A stretch of DNA of 64,000 nt from Colius striatus (GCF_028858725.1 NC_084790.1:6994669-7058668), one strand, 5' to 3'. Numbered from the stretch's first letter, positions 25,197 to 38,850 are shown. Notes: a model not told the origin generated them from the sequence alone. Program-made: numbers and translations.

Positions 25197-25749
25197 AACT
25201 TCGCGGCAGGAGAGAAACTATACAGTGTCTTATAGAGTATAATAAATAATGAACTCAGAAGGAAGTTTTACTTTCAACTAATAGAAGTTATGATGACAAC
25301 TGGAAACAGCTGGGTGCTATTCCTCATACGGACAGTCTATGTGGCCTTCTGCCACTGGGACTGTGGTGCTTCCAGAAAGAGGCTTCGGCACACAGTCTCA
25401 CAGGGTTCAAAGCTCTTCAGCAAACTGGGCTAAAAACACAAGACAGCGTTTACTTTAGAAAAACAGTACCACTGGATAAAAAATACATATAGTAATAATT
25501 AGTATCTTGACAAGATTAATACAAGTTCCAGTGTTGCTTTGGGTATTGGCTGTCTTTTGGAGGAGTCTTATGCTGATGTTTTCACCATAAATGCACTTCT
25601 GTGTGTTTCAAAACAGCAGGTCATGGAACTGTGGTTTCTGTGCTCAAAGGTTTTGGGGTTATATCTAGAGATCCAGCAGCCACATAACCCTGAGAGTACA
25701 GACGATATATGCCACCCCCAAAAGGAGCTGTGCTACTTCTCAGCATTAC

Positions 25750-25870
25750 AGAATCATGTAGAATCATAGAAGTACAGGATGGTTTGGGTTGGAAGTGATC
25801 TTAAATGTTACCTCTTTCCAAGCAGAACAGAGAGCTCAAAGCCCCATCCAACCTGGACATCGATCCTTGC
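25750..25870 (-). mobile_element. CR1 LINE 3' end fragment
   Basis: The plus strand shows GAATCATGTAGAATCATAGAA, then GGTTTGGGTTGGAAGTGATCTT, then CCCCATCCAACCTGG. This is the reverse complement of a CR1 3' tail. It is short and diverged, and its inner boundary near 25870 is approximate. Confidence 0.9.
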
Positions 25871-28742
25871 TGAGAAAAAGCCACCGAGCCGCCACAGCTG
25901 GATGGCAACGTGGTGGAGTTAAACATCTCTCAGAGCTACTGCTGAATGATGCTTTCTGATTTCTACCATTTGCTGAAACAGGGAGGTCTTTCTGACCAAG
26001 TAAAGAGCATCAATGTGTGGAAACTCCATTCCTTCCATAAGCTTAATTTTGGACAGGTTTTGCTCAAAATGGGACGAGAAATCTAGTATCAGTTCACATC
26101 ATGCCTTCCCTTGAAAAGCAAAGGCTTTCCTGAATAATGTGATGTTCATGCTGCCTGTATAAATGATTGCTGTGCCTTGACTCTGCATCAGCTTTGCCTT
26201 ATTAACCATTGCAGGTTTTATTGTGAAGCTTCATTGATAATTTGCATCCTACAAAAGCAATAAAACTGGAGACTAAATGAATTTGACTGCTGGGTCTGCA
26301 AGTGATTTGCATTTTGCAGCTATTGGGACAGTAGTACAGAATAAATTTTGTCTTGAAATCCTTTCCTCGGGGCTTCCCGCTGTTAACGGTACCTTTATCT
26401 CTCTCAGCACCACGTATTTTATTGAACAATCACAGCTGATACTATTCTATATTCCCACTTCTCCTCCACTTTTAATAGATCCCATTACATATTACTATTT
26501 TGAATGTCTGATGCCAGTTTGCAAAAATTTTTTCTTTATCCTGCCCTGGGTCTTTTCAAAGGCTCTGGACTGTTGTCACGAATCCACCTTAAACTCTTCA
26601 TGGTTTTTTTTTTTTTTGTAGAAGATGTTATCCTGGAAGATTGAAGCTATTACCTCCCTGCTGTCATATCTTTGGAAAGATGATCATTTTGCTAAGTAGA
26701 AAAAGAATAATCTGTTCTACTCACCAGTCTTTTTTAATCAGTGGGTATGTTCATGGCTTGTTAGCAGAGCACTGGCTGCCTCTCTGCAAGCTGTCAGCCT
26801 GCCGTAGTGGTTTCTTCCCCAGCCCTAAATTGCCATGGGAGAGCCGTTAATTAGAGTGGCCAGCAGTCCCGGGGGGCTGTGTGATGAACTTCTCTACTGT
26901 GTCACCTCAAAGGATGTGTCTGTTTCACCGGGATTGCAACAGCCTTGAATACAGACTGGATGACTGCAAACAGCTTCTCTGTGTAAAAATGGGCACTTGC
27001 ATTTCCCTTCTTCCCTTTGTACTAGTAGCCAAATATCTGAAAATAAATCAGAGGAATTTCAGCAGCTGCAGGGATGATTGATAGTATTGGGGTAGCCCAA
27101 ATTGTAGTCAGCCAAGTTTGTCCTTGATTGGAGTTTCTGTGGGGATTGCTTGCACCGTGGAGGGACCTGGAGGAGCCCAGGAGTGTGCAGTTATGTAGGC
27201 TTTGGTCCTGCCATCTTTTGTGTAGGTGTGAGTATAAGCACTGAGCAGTACCACTGGCTATAGTTGCATTCAGCCCTGATGAAGATCATGAAACCCAGTT
27301 TCTCCATGATGAGGATAACTTACCAAAACCTGTTTTAATTCTAGCTAAGCCTGATTCAAATTGGGAATCTTGGCTGTACTGAAGCAGGTGAAAGGTTTGC
27401 TTCTGAACTCAGAGGCAAAATTTTAACACCAGCTTTCAGGTCACTGAGTTACGCCTCTGAGCGCTGCCTATCGTCTCTGCTCCTCTTCTGCTAATATGCC
27501 TTTTACTCCACTTTCACTTAAGATTTGCTCCTCTCTGTGCAGAAAATCTTTCTGCCCAGTAATCCTATTTCATAATCCCTTCCATGCCTGTTTGATTTAT
27601 ATTGCCTCAAATCGCCTGTGATCTTCTGCAAAGCTGCAGTCAGCTGTCCCCTGGCTTGTCCAACCCTCTTCTCTGTTCTGTCAAGCTGCAAACATCTCAA
27701 AGACATCCATGTCCTTTCCTACCCTTTCCAGACATGGTTCAGACAGTCTTACAGAGTAGAATCAAATTGCACTTGTGCCATGAAAACATTCCCCAGTTCT
27801 TACCGTTGGTTTGGAAACCTTGATTAAAACTGGCTCTGTGAAAGCCATAACACACATTCTGTTGCCTTTCGGAGGGACAGCAGGACCCAACAGGAATCAC
27901 TGCTGCATTTTTGTGGATATTTTCTCAACATTGCCCCTGAGGCATGATACTGAGACACTTTTTTTACAAAAATGTCTATAGAAAATTAGGTTAGGAAAGT
28001 TCCTCTTCCACATGAGGTGGTTTATTCTCTGTACTCTCTCTGTGTGTGAGCATATCACAGGAGCACTTTGGAAAATCTATTTGAAAGGGGATGAATTGTT
28101 TTGCAATCACTAATTTTCCTGTACACCAATCCTCTAGCCACAGCCCTGACCTTTCTATCCCAGCCTAGGGAAGAGGCTGCAAATTCAGCTCCTGGCTGCA
28201 CTTGGGAGCATCACTGTGCTCTCAACTGCAGTAGAAGGGTTCCTGCCTCATTTGAATAATGGGTTAATTAGTGCTCCTATGTTTAAAATTGCTCAGTTTC
28301 CAAATCCATCAAAGTCTGTGAAAGCTTTGTCACATGCTTTTTGGGGATTAGGAGGAGGCATAATTTATATAAGATAAGGCAAAATGGGACAGGAAAAGGA
28401 AGAAATTATTCCAGAATAGAAACAATTAGTACAATCAGTAAGAATTTAGATATATTTTTAATTTCTATTTTAAGAAGTTATATATGTGTTTTTGAGACCT
28501 CATTTTATGTCCTAGCCCCACACAGTGAGTGCTCCATAACATCATTCTCTGGGCTTATGGCACAAAGACAGAGCTGACCTGGAAGAGTTGTAATCACCCT
28601 TACCCTTTTGCAAGGTGGGTGGATGCTGTCAGGAAACATCTGGCAGGCAGGTGGATGGCTCCGAGACTTTGTTCTGTGAGCCTTTAGCAGGAGAAGAGAG
28701 GAGGAGCTCTGTTTGAAAGGATTTGGTAGGGAGGAGAGCATG

Positions 28743-28777
<35 letters not shown>

Positions 28778-31700
28778 TCCCTGAGAAATAAGTGGAAATA
28801 AATAATTCAGCAGGAGAAAAATTATAGAAAGCTGAATTTGTCACCATCCCTCCTCAGGCAGGCTTTTAAAACATATTGTACTTTCTGCTGCGACAAGATG
28901 GAAACTTGCTGTCTGAATGCATGAAAACCTAAGAGTCCAAGCAAACGTATTCGTTGTCCAAACAGGGTTCCATCACATGAAAATGGCTGACAGTGGAGAC
29001 AATAGCATGTTATGCTATTGAAGAGGCTTCATGCAGTTATTGCATGAATGAGAACTGGTTAATTCTGTCTGAGTATGTGTGTGGTTCTACCCTTGGGCAT
29101 TGCTGCAAGCACAGTGTCTGTGGGCAACCTACAGGCCACCATGTCACTGAAGGCAATGCAAGCCCTGCTGAGCACTGAACGAGCAGGAGGAGAGCAGGGA
29201 AAAGGACTGGGTAGCAAAGTGCTCATCTGAGGGCACTAGCTGAGAGACTAATATTCATAATGACAGATAATTATGTGTTACAGCCTAGTAACCAATGTCA
29301 GAAGCACCTTTACTATTATGAATATTCCATTACATGCTTCCTGGTTAGTCACTGTAAAAGCTGCACCTGTGTCAGCTGCACACAGAACACTGCGTGCCTC
29401 GGCTTCACCAGAGTTGTAGAAGCTACTGAGGAAGATGAGAGAAGGTGCTGGGGGTCATTACTTTTGAGGATCTCCTGCAACAAAGCCCAGATCATCTTCC
29501 TTGCACCAGTGAACGTGGGCTGTGAGATTGCCTGGTTTTAAGATGAAACTTGGAAACCTGAAATGAATTTGTCTTTTATAGATCATCTATGAAATTTCAG
29601 CAGAACAGAAGAACTTTGCACAAGTACCCTGGCACCATTTCCTTTTTAAAAAAATTGCTCTTAAGCAGGCAAACAGCAGCAATGTCTGGGATCAGGTAGA
29701 AACTACCCATGTTCCGAGGTATCAACCCACCTCGGCATCTGGTTATCACCTTTGGTATTCTTTTTATATGCCAGGAGCATATACTATGCAAAGTATCCAG
29801 GAAGTTTGTCATGAGAGCAGATGCCCACTGGCAAATAAACATATCTAAGTGCTTTCCAGGGGCTCTTCTCTTTATTCAGTTTATTTACAGATTTGTTCAG
29901 TCACAGCTGCAGCCATACTTACTGTCCTTCTATATGCATCAGTTACAACATGAAGAAGCAGAAGCAGCAGACAAACCTCATGTCTTGTGCAGAGCATGGG
30001 ACTGTCCAGGCTTTATGGCTGCCTTTCTTCTCCTACCGTGTGGTGGCTGCTGAGATTGATGCCCTACATAGAGCCACGTACATTGGGCTGAGTGAGGTGG
30101 GACTCTGGGCTGGTACCAGCTGCAGAGCTGAGAGGATGACTGTACGATCAGAACAAGAGGTGCAGCAGCACATCGGTTATTCCGCCCCCTTGACACGAGG
30201 TCAGTAACAGAGGGATGGTCTCAGACAAAAGCAGCTTCCATTACCTTGAAAACCCTGAACTGCCAGTCTGAGCTGTAATTCCTTGTGTGCAGAGATAATG
30301 TCAATGATTGGAATAATCGTTGACCTGATCTCAGTGGAAAAGTAAACACTTCATTTTCATGGCTAGAGCCGCGTTTGCTGAGTGGTAGCACCTGTCATAC
30401 ACTGGAAGATGAGCTCACGCCCATGAAATATTTCTGTTCCCACTTCCATTGTCCTTTGCAACGGAAGCTCTCACCTTTGTTTTTACTATAAATCCCTTGT
30501 AGGAGAGAGATCATCCGCAGTTCTGACTCAGACCATTAAGAGCATATTGAGAAATAACTTAGGTTTCCCAGAAGGCTAATTTACGTCAGCAAGCAAAAAG
30601 ATAATCACAGTCATAAATCTTTGTCCATGTCTGTGTCTCCTGATTGCTTTAAAAATGTCAGGATGGGACTTTCTATACCTTAACCAAAAGCATTCATCTG
30701 ACTTGTTTTCCCTAACATCTGTGGTGTGTGGTAGTTATACTGGTTTATAGCAGCCTCATTTCCAGCATGCTGGAATTCAACATCGTCTGTAAATTATGCA
30801 TGACTTTTTAGCATTCATGAATCCCATCATTTTACTTTATCGATCAGTTCTTTCCCACAATTGGTAACAATCCATGAGGAAATGAATGTTCTACATCAGG
30901 CAAATGGGAATTTTATTGATGTAACACTGGGGAGGCAATAGACATGCCTAGCAAGCTGAAATGTGGCTATCCTTTATGTCTGCTTGAGAGAGAGTCCTTC
31001 CATCTGTATTTTACCTGGACTCTTCATGAGAGTTAAAAACACTACTCTATTTAATATTTATAGAGAAGCTAAGATATCCACCTAGCCCTCTCTTGCCATT
31101 CCTATTAATGAAGGTAACCATATACCTTCCTTTCCTTCTATTAACATGTCAATGTAGGGATTCTGAACAGTTCATACATTTTCACTTAGAGCTGGCAGTC
31201 AGCCTTTCCTGCTCCTGTTCCCTCCATCTTTGCTCCACACATGTACCAAGCAGGTGCATGTGGTCAGCTCTAACATGAGGCTTCTCCACTGACCTCCATG
31301 CCCAAGACACAGCCATTCTTTACAGTTTAAACAAACCTACTGTGATTAATTTGATTGATAAAAGCCATGTACTGACATATAGCATTTGACCTCATGTCAA
31401 ATGTTATAGAGCACAAGATATAAGACACATCCACAGCAACAAAAGTCGATGACTGGTGAGGAGCTTCAGCTGTACCTCAGATCACAGAAGAGGAACCAGA
31501 CCGTTCTTATCAAGGGCAAATCCTGACCTTTCTGAGATTAAACAAATTTTTAAGAAAAGCAGTTACTGGTTGCATGTAGTGGTACCAAGCCCCTTACTGC
31601 TCTTAACAGTGAGGGCACCCAGCCTTCCTGGTGAGCCACGTAGCAGACAATTTGAGACAGTCCCTCAAGGCTTCCAAAGAACAATGATGGTAATGAAACC

Positions 31701-32801
31701 TCTTTCCATAGTGGCCGCCACCTCTCGTGACTCTGTTCGCCTGTCTGTGGAGATACAGGCTCATAGTCTCTACATACACCTCTGAAGTCAGGTAAATATG
31801 TGATCTGCATTCATTGTGCTCTGTGTGGGGAAAACACCTGCTTCTGTTGTATACTTCGATAAAAATGACTAGTGCAAGAGAGTTGATTCTGCGTCACTTA
31901 TTAGTTGTATGTAACAAGATCAATCCTCTTGTTTGATTTCCCGTTCATCAAGGAACTGTAGGCTTGTTGAGTGTTACTGAATTTGCGTCCACCAGGAGAA
32001 GGAAGAGCTTTAGATTTATTCTAATGAAATCTTGTACCAGGCTGAAATTAACCTGCAGAGAAAAATGAGTACTAATCTAAAACATGATATTAATTTGAAG
32101 TGTGAATATAGCAAAACCACTCCTTGTTAAAGCATAACTTGCTTTCATTTCTCTCAAGTGCACAGTAGAAGAAATGGAATGACCTCAGGGCTTTTTTGGG
32201 GAACAGCTTCAAAATCCTTGAAAAAAACTGATTTATGTTCTCAGAAGGTCTTGAATGCTCTCGCTTATACCTTGTAAGAAATACAAATCTCAGTAGAATT
32301 TGTAAGTTACTAGGAAAAAAAAAGCTGTTCCCCCAAATAATCCTAATAGGAAAACGCAAGATGCATCTAGTACCCAGGATGGCAGAGACAGCTAGTGTTG
32401 TATATCAGAGATGAAGTATTTCTCCAAAGATCCTGAAAACCCACAATACAGCAGATTATAATTCTAGTAACTGAGAAAAATGGCAAAGAGGAATATAATC
32501 TCTAATAGGTGCAAAAATCCTTTCTACTTTAAGATATCTTAGCAAATCATGTCTGTACTGCAGAAATGGAGGAGGGCTACAGAGAAAACAAAGCAAAAAT
32601 GCTCTGTTGAATTTTGAAGTTTGCAGGTGGTGGCCTCATTCAGCAGCCTGTCACCTAGCCATGGACGTGTGCAGTCCCAGGTATGAGCTGTATGTCAGCA
32701 ACCTTGTGAAAGCAACAGTCACAGGGGCTTTTTGAAAAGTCAGATCAAACTTTGACTTAGGAGAAGATGATTCTTTATTAGACCTTGTGAGAAAACATTC
32801 C
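25871..32801. other. Intergenic, no gene recognised
   Basis: This is about 6.9 kb of unique sequence with one dinucleotide repeat at 28743-28768. The stretch at 30290-30620 has balanced composition, few simple repeats and many transcription-factor-like cores, so it is a candidate conserved element by appearance only. A faint tRNA-like box A near 30373 lies in it. No open frame resembles a known protein. Confidence 0.5.
28743..28778. repeat. (TC)13 microsatellite followed by a T tract
   Basis: Thirteen uninterrupted TC dinucleotides (28743-28768) are followed by ten T. It is probably polymorphic in length. The minus-strand open frame crossing it (28847-28629) has an Arg-Glu repeat only because of the microsatellite. 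Confidence 0.93.
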
Positions 32802-33299
32802 TAGAATCATAGAATCATTATGGTTGGGAAAGACCTTTAAGATCATCAAGTCCAACCACTAACCTCACACTGCCAAGCCCATCACTAAACTAAACCATGT
32901 ACCTCAACACCTCACATCTGCATCTTTTGAATATCTCTAGGTACGGTGACTCCACCACCTCCCTGGGCAGTCTGTTCCAATGTTTAATAACCCTCTCTGT
33001 GAAAAAGTTCTTCCTAATGCATAATCTAAACCTCCCCTGGAGCAACTTGAATCCATTTCCTCATGTCCTAGCATTCATTACTGGAGAGAACGGATGGACC
33101 CTCACCTCACTACAGCCTCCTTTCAGTTAGTTGTAGAGTGATCATGTCTCCTCTCAGCCTCCTTGTTAGGCTAAACAGCCCCAGCTCCCTCTGCCACTCC
33201 TCACATGACTTGGTTCTCCAGACCCTTCACAAGCTTTGTTGCCCATCTCTGGGCACACTCCAGCACTTCAATGTCTTTCTTGTAGTGAGAGGCTCAAAA
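32802..33299 (-). mobile_element. CR1 LINE 3' fragment (about 500 bp)
   Basis: This is a minus-strand CR1 tail. The plus strand begins TAGAATCATAGAATCATTATG and continues through the well-conserved 3' UTR blocks GACCTTTAAGATCATCAAGTC and CTCCACCACCTCCCTGGGCAG. It stops at TGTAGTGAGAGGCTC, just short of the reverse-transcriptase frame, so no coding part is kept. It is one of the better-preserved copies here. Confidence 0.95.
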
Positions 33300-36200
33300 G
33301 TTTATTCAAGAATACGGTTTTTTTTCAGTAGGAATACCTGATGTTACATAACCACAGCTTCAGAGTGCTCTCACCACACTGTACACTTTCTGCAATGTGT
33401 TTGATCTTTATAATAACTTTGTGACTACGCAGAGCTCTTCGTAAATTTTTAATTCAAATTATTCTGCAGACAAAAGCAACAGGGAAGAGTCAGAAAGTGA
33501 CTCACTGTTTCTTAATCAGGGATGAGTGACTAGGCAGCTCTGGTGTCACAGTTGGAGAGGGTTATTGGTTCTGATTAAATCATCTGAGGATGGATCCCAT
33601 GTGAGCTTGTGTGTTACCTCATGGCTTGAGCAGTGGGTCTGCAGAGGTGTGCATGAAGCATCTGGTGCCTCCCTGCCACAGCTTTAGAGCAGAATGCACA
33701 ATTAGTCTTATTCTTTGCATGCAAAGCTTTGTGATTTTTAAAACTTTTTGCCTTCACAGTAGTATCCAAACCCCTCAGTTCTGGCATAGAAAAAGCGTAA
33801 GAAGATGTGTGACTTCTCTCTATCCATTTGCATTGGATAAATGAACTCAGGTCAGTGCACTGTAGGTTAGACCTGTCTTTACAGGTAAGGGCTGACCCTG
33901 GCATTGATGCACAAGCATCAAGCTGCCTACCTTCTAGCGACTTCGTTTCATAGTGCAACCCACAGACCTGAACCAGATAGTCATGCTTGCATCCATTTAG
34001 GAAACAGAAATGCATTTAACAGAAACAATCTCGTAGGATAGAAAAAAGGGGTTTTTTTGTACCATCAGCTAGAGTATTTGTAAGAAAACAAGCACAACAG
34101 GTATTCTTTAAATGAGTACAAGTCACTTTAGTGATAAAATAATGGTAAAAAACCAGTAGGAATTTACTTCAGCTTTCAAGCACTTTAACCATGGTATAGT
34201 GAATAGAAATAAGAAATAAAATGGGATGACATAGAAATATAATTGCTTGCTCATTAAACACTGTATGCAAGGTACAGCCATTCCTGTGTTCTTCTTGTAC
34301 AATTTAATTGAATTCTGCTTATGCTCACATTTTTCTGGAATTTGTTTCCATTGATTTGGTGGCCTCTAATAAATTTATTCTATTTCATTAATTGCAGGAA
34401 GGTTTTGAAATTATACCAAGCATTAGTTTTACCTTTTGATCTTAGACAGTTAAATAAGAGTGGGTATACTATCAGCTATGGAGGTCTTGCAGGAAGAATA
34501 GCTGAAAAGACAGTTTCCTGAAACAAAATTTTGCAGCTATGGCTCCTTTGAGGTTTTATTATCCACAACCTGCCTCACAGCATGGGGGAAGACAGGTCAC
34601 CCAGACATTAGCTTGTGCTCATGAGTGCAAGTAGCCTGGCTTTGTCTGGCCTTTCTTGGGCTCTACATGTGCATGCTCATGTTTGTGTCCTTGCTGGTGT
34701 AAAGGAGGAATCAGAGCTGCAGCTGCAGCAGATCAACCTGCAGCGACCTAGACATTTCATCTGCAGACATTTCTTTGTGCATGCAATTCCCCCAAGGGTG
34801 GCCATATCTGATGTACCCATGATCACCTGGATTGTTCCAAGGTTTCTGTAACAGCTGGAGTTTCCTCAGGACACAGGCTTTATGAACCTTTATGTGTTCA
34901 TGGCATTGCTGAGCTTCCACTAAGAGGTCACCAAAGCCTGCATGAGAGCCCCCATACCATCTCATTGGTGAGAAGGCCATAGCCAACATTCATTTGAGAC
35001 AGATACAGAGATGGCTAAGCTGCCTGTGAAATTTCTTGGGAAACACTGCACTTACTATCCATCTTGAAGCAAGCAAAACTCCTTTTTAATTTTTTTTTTT
35101 TTACTTACAAATGATTCTGCAAATGTCATCAAGTCAGGGTGTGCTGCGAGACTTCAGCCATCGCTGCAGGGACTCTCAATTCACTGTCTTGTGTTCTTTA
35201 AACATTCTTGAAAATGACTCTAAGATCATTTTATCCATCTTTTCTCATACCTTGTGGAAGTATGAGAACACTCTGTAACACAATAAAGATTTTAATGAGA
35301 AAACAGTGATGCAAAAGACAGCTGAAAAAAACAATTATTCTTCATTTACATCAGTCTCTTTGACATTTAGTTTTCCAGCATACAAAGATTTTCTCTACTT
35401 CACATACTTTTGTATCAGATTCTGCCTTTAAACAAAAGTTTGAGCAACAGTTCAGGAAATAAAATAAACTATGACCAGGTCTACCTTGCTAGAGTAACTA
35501 TACCTTTCTGTTTTCAGATAGGCTACACTTTGAGTTGCAACACTACCCTAGAAATTACAACTGTTGGGTGACAGCTACTGTTATGCATTACTTTTGCAGG
35601 TCTTTCGAGCCTGCAGGATGCTATCAGTCCTGAGAGAAAGCACTGAAGAGTAAATGCAAAATCAGTTCCCGCTTTAATATTCAATTAAAAGTATCTTCAT
35701 TGTGCAGGAACTTCACACTAAATGAGCCTTCAGAAGTTCATGTAAAATACCCTGTTCTTTCTATTTCTTTTTGTCCCTGATGTCATTTGTACTACACCTT
35801 TACCAAGAGCCAGCTGCAGTCAGTGCCAAAGAATTGACCCCTCTCCCAGGGAGTGATGGGTGTGATGCTTGTGGGGTGCACTGGTACCTGCAGGCCTCGC
35901 TGGGTCTATTTGGTCATGCTGTGGCCGGGCTCCTCTCGAGCACTTGTCACCTGCAAATCCTCCAATGCTTTATGGAGGAATCTCTTATTTCAGTGTACAG
36001 TCTTCCCACTGAGGTTGACTCACCTGGAGGCCCTTTTTAAAATAAAAAAACCCCATCCCACTAAGCTACTAAGGTGGTATCAGTGAAAAAGGAAAAATGG
36101 GAGTATCTTCTCAAATAGACCCCTCCATTTCTCCTCAAAAAACATATCAAAAAGTGTGGTGTTACGGTTTATGCATGTAACTAATATTTTATGCGATTAA

Positions 36201-36394
36201 CACTTACGGCTAGCATGTCTTCAGGCTACCATAACAACTCAGATGATGCACGAAGAGAAGTGCAAACTCTCTGGTGTGGATTAATCCTTCATGTGCAAAT
36301 TAATCCTTCATTAGTTTTGCATCTGCTAAAATGCTTCTTTAGTTTTATTTAGTTTTATGCTAATTTGATCTGGTTTGATCCCTTCTGGGGCCAA
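33300..36394. other. Intergenic, no gene recognised
   Basis: This is AT-rich unique DNA. It contains scattered T and A tracts (for example 35090-35101) but no LTR, CR1 or gene that I can recognise. The minus-strand frame 34989-34711 was examined and matched no known family. Confidence 0.5.
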
Positions 36395-36660
36395 CAAGAA
36401 AGCTGAAAGGGGCCTGTAGTGACAGCACAAGGGGTGACGTCTTTAAACTGAAAAAGTGGAGATATAAAAGTTCTTCCCTGTGAGAGTGGTGAGGCCCTGT
36501 CACAGGTTGCCTAGAGAGAATGTAGCTGCTCTATCTCTGGAAGTGTTCAAGGGGAGGTTGGACGAGGCTTAGAGCAATCTGGTCTGGTGGAAGGTGTCCC
36601 TGCCCATGTCAGGGGAGTTGGAGTGAGCTGAAGTCCTTTTCAACCCAAACCATTCGATTG
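36395..36660 (+). mobile_element. CR1 LINE 3' fragment
   Basis: This is a plus-strand CR1 tail with GACAGCACAAGGGGTGACG, GGTGAGGCCCTGTCACAGGTTGCC, AGTGTTCAAGGGGAGGTTGGA and TTTTCAACCCAAACCATTC in canonical order. It is moderately diverged and has lost the terminal 8-mer repeats. Confidence 0.93.
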
Positions 36661-38825
36661 CCCTGTAATTGTGTGCTGGATTTCACTTGTTATACGCTGG
36701 TATACAGCTTTGCCATGCACTGCTATGTAACCTTGATGAAAAAGCCACAAAAATCAAAAGAACATTATCTGTTTTGGGTGCATCAAAAGTACAAACATCT
36801 CCTTTTCTTGTAGCACTTCAGGAAGAAGAGGAACCTGAGCAGCAAAAAACACACAATTGACTGGACTGTTTTATCAGCCCAGAGAGTGACAACTTTGGGG
36901 ACAGATGGCTGCACAACCTTCTTTAAGGCTACGCTACTGCAAGGAATGACTACTGACACCAGGACTAGGCAGGCAGAAACTTTGCATATTACTTGTGAAA
37001 CTTCTGTTTGCTTGTGGAAGTGCATAACCTGAAGGAGTAAGCAGGTATTAACCAGTGACTTTGCCTGAAGCCTCAAAGAGAAAGGGTTTCTGGTGAAGCC
37101 CTGTGGCACTCTTTTCCCACCCAGATGCCTGTGGCCTCACTCTCAGATGGGAGGTGGTCTCGTCTCATACCCATGCAAGTTTCCAAAACTTTGCAAGATT
37201 CAAAGCAAGAAAGTAAGATGTAAAGTTAAGATACTGCTGTTTTTATTCCCCAAGTCATGCCAAAGGGTGTTATAAATAGCTGCAGCCAGAGGAGAAGGCT
37301 GCTGTGCTCAACGCCTGTTTTATGGTGCTGAGGTGAAGCAGTTATGAGTCACTCCTGTAACTTACATAGGCATGACACAGACTTTTGACATTCAATATTT
37401 TCTTTTTCATTTACCAAAAGTTATAATTACCCCTTGAAAGCTCAAATCTGCTTTCTTTTCCTACCATTTAGTCTCTTTATGTTTGGCACTTTGCCATTTT
37501 CCCTCTGTGTGTAGTCCATCTGAGCACTTTTCTGGCCCTTATTGCTCTTGTAGCTGAGTGCTTGCAGGATTTATAGATTTTGTTCAGTCCGTATCTCACA
37601 TTGTCCCTGGCAATTAGACGCCCAGGGAGTCAGAGCACCAGGTCACAGTCACACAGACACTGCACAGAACAACTTGCCGCAGATTAGAGAAAGTGTGTGT
37701 TGTATTTTGGCTGCAGGATCAAGTGTGTGCTTAAGCTCAACTACGTTTTTAACCCAGACTGCTTGGAAAAAAACGAGGCATTTAAGAGATCTCAAAAATA
37801 AGGTGGAGGAGAAAAGCTGGGCTTATTCCACCCATAAAGTAGACCCCATCCCGTCACTATAGCTTGCTAACTTTTCTAAGCAGAGCATTGTATCTTAAAA
37901 ACAGCAATGTCTGATTTTGTTATAATGGACAGTTTGGACACATTGAAGCACAAGTGAGGAAAAACATTTTTTCATTCTTCCTTTTTTTCTTTCTGAAGCC
38001 TCATGCTTCTTTTTACGTGAAACCTTACAAAGAAGGTACCTGCTGGGGCATTCCTGCTGTCTCTCTGTGGGTGTACACGCATGTGTACACGCACAAATAG
38101 ATACGCTTTTCCAGTGGCACATCACATCACCCCTTGCAGACATATGGTGGACAGCCAGTCTTGTCCATACACAAAGAGCCAGGATGTGCAGGGAGCCAAC
38201 CCTTGGGCTCCTCTTCCAACATAGATGCTGTCCCGCAGGGACAGCCACAAGACACAGTACCACCAGCCACAAGACACGTTAAAATTGAAGTGACAAGTGA
38301 CATAAAGACACTGGGAACAAAAACCTCTGCACAAGTAACCCCCCCACCCCACCCCGTTTCAGTTGAGCACTGTGATGCTCATGAACTGAGTTTCTCATGT
38401 TGTTTACATTCCTGAAAGGATGCATTTCCCCCATTCATTAAGTGTATTTACTTACAACAGAGAGTTGTTTACTTTGTATCAAAGAGATGAAGATTTGAAC
38501 TGTCTGAGCTCAGAATCACCTTCCTGCTACTGACTTTGGGGGCAGAAGAGAGTCCTGGCCTGTCCAGGACACCCATCTACCACTTTCTTTCACAAGGAAA
38601 TAGTAGAAAGAGGCAACTGAAGACAATAGCAGGTTTTTAATGCAGATGGAAATGCAGAATATTTCACTTACCTTGTCAGGCTTGAAGACTAAGCTTTCCA
38701 ATAGGAAAATGTTATCCTCTCCCTGTGCCAAGGTCTGGCCTTGAGGGGACAGACGTGGACAGGAGTGTCACTCCTTTCCAGCTACTGGAGTGGGTCTACT
38801 TTGTCCTGCACCATCATCCAGCAGC

Positions 38826-38850
38826 GGGGGGGGGGGGGGGGGGGGGGGGG
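38826..38850 (+). repeat. Poly-G homopolymer (25 G)
   Basis: This is an uninterrupted run of 25 guanines. Three overlapping open frames translate it as polyglycine and are artefacts of it. Such a run can form G-quadruplex DNA and is hard to sequence, so the length is uncertain. Confidence 0.95.

Larger units (their letters stand above)
24463..25236 (+). mobile_element. Endogenous retroviral LTR-like element with hairpin-array tail
   Basis: The element begins TGTTAGGCCC. It contains a 37-bp U3-type direct duplication (24602-24638 and 24639-24675), a TATA box TATATAAG at 24816-24823 and a poly-A signal AATAAA at 24839-24844. A poly-A signal that close to the TATA box, ahead of a tiny R region, is the layout of alpharetrovirus-type LTRs, and the following U5-like sequence fits that group in style. 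The part from 24937 on is an array of short inverted repeats. A 6-bp direct repeat GTATAA (24457-24462 and 25237-25242) flanks the block and could be the target duplication. However, the right end does not close in CA, so the right boundary is uncertain. No viral genes are present. Confidence 0.75.

Noticed and set aside
24871..25242. A 123-codon plus-strand open frame
   Set aside because: It is a translation of the hairpin array. The peptide period equals the DNA repeat and there is no gene context.
28235..28300. MIR-like CCTCATTTGAATAATGGG stretch
   Set aside because: The match is short and weak, without the core motif.
30360..30440. Possible tRNA gene or tRNA-derived SINE head
   Set aside because: Box A is plausible but no proper box B or cloverleaf can be drawn, so it is kept only as part of a candidate element.
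34711..34989. Minus-strand frame considered as a transposase fragment
   Set aside because: No catalytic motif or family signature could be pointed to.
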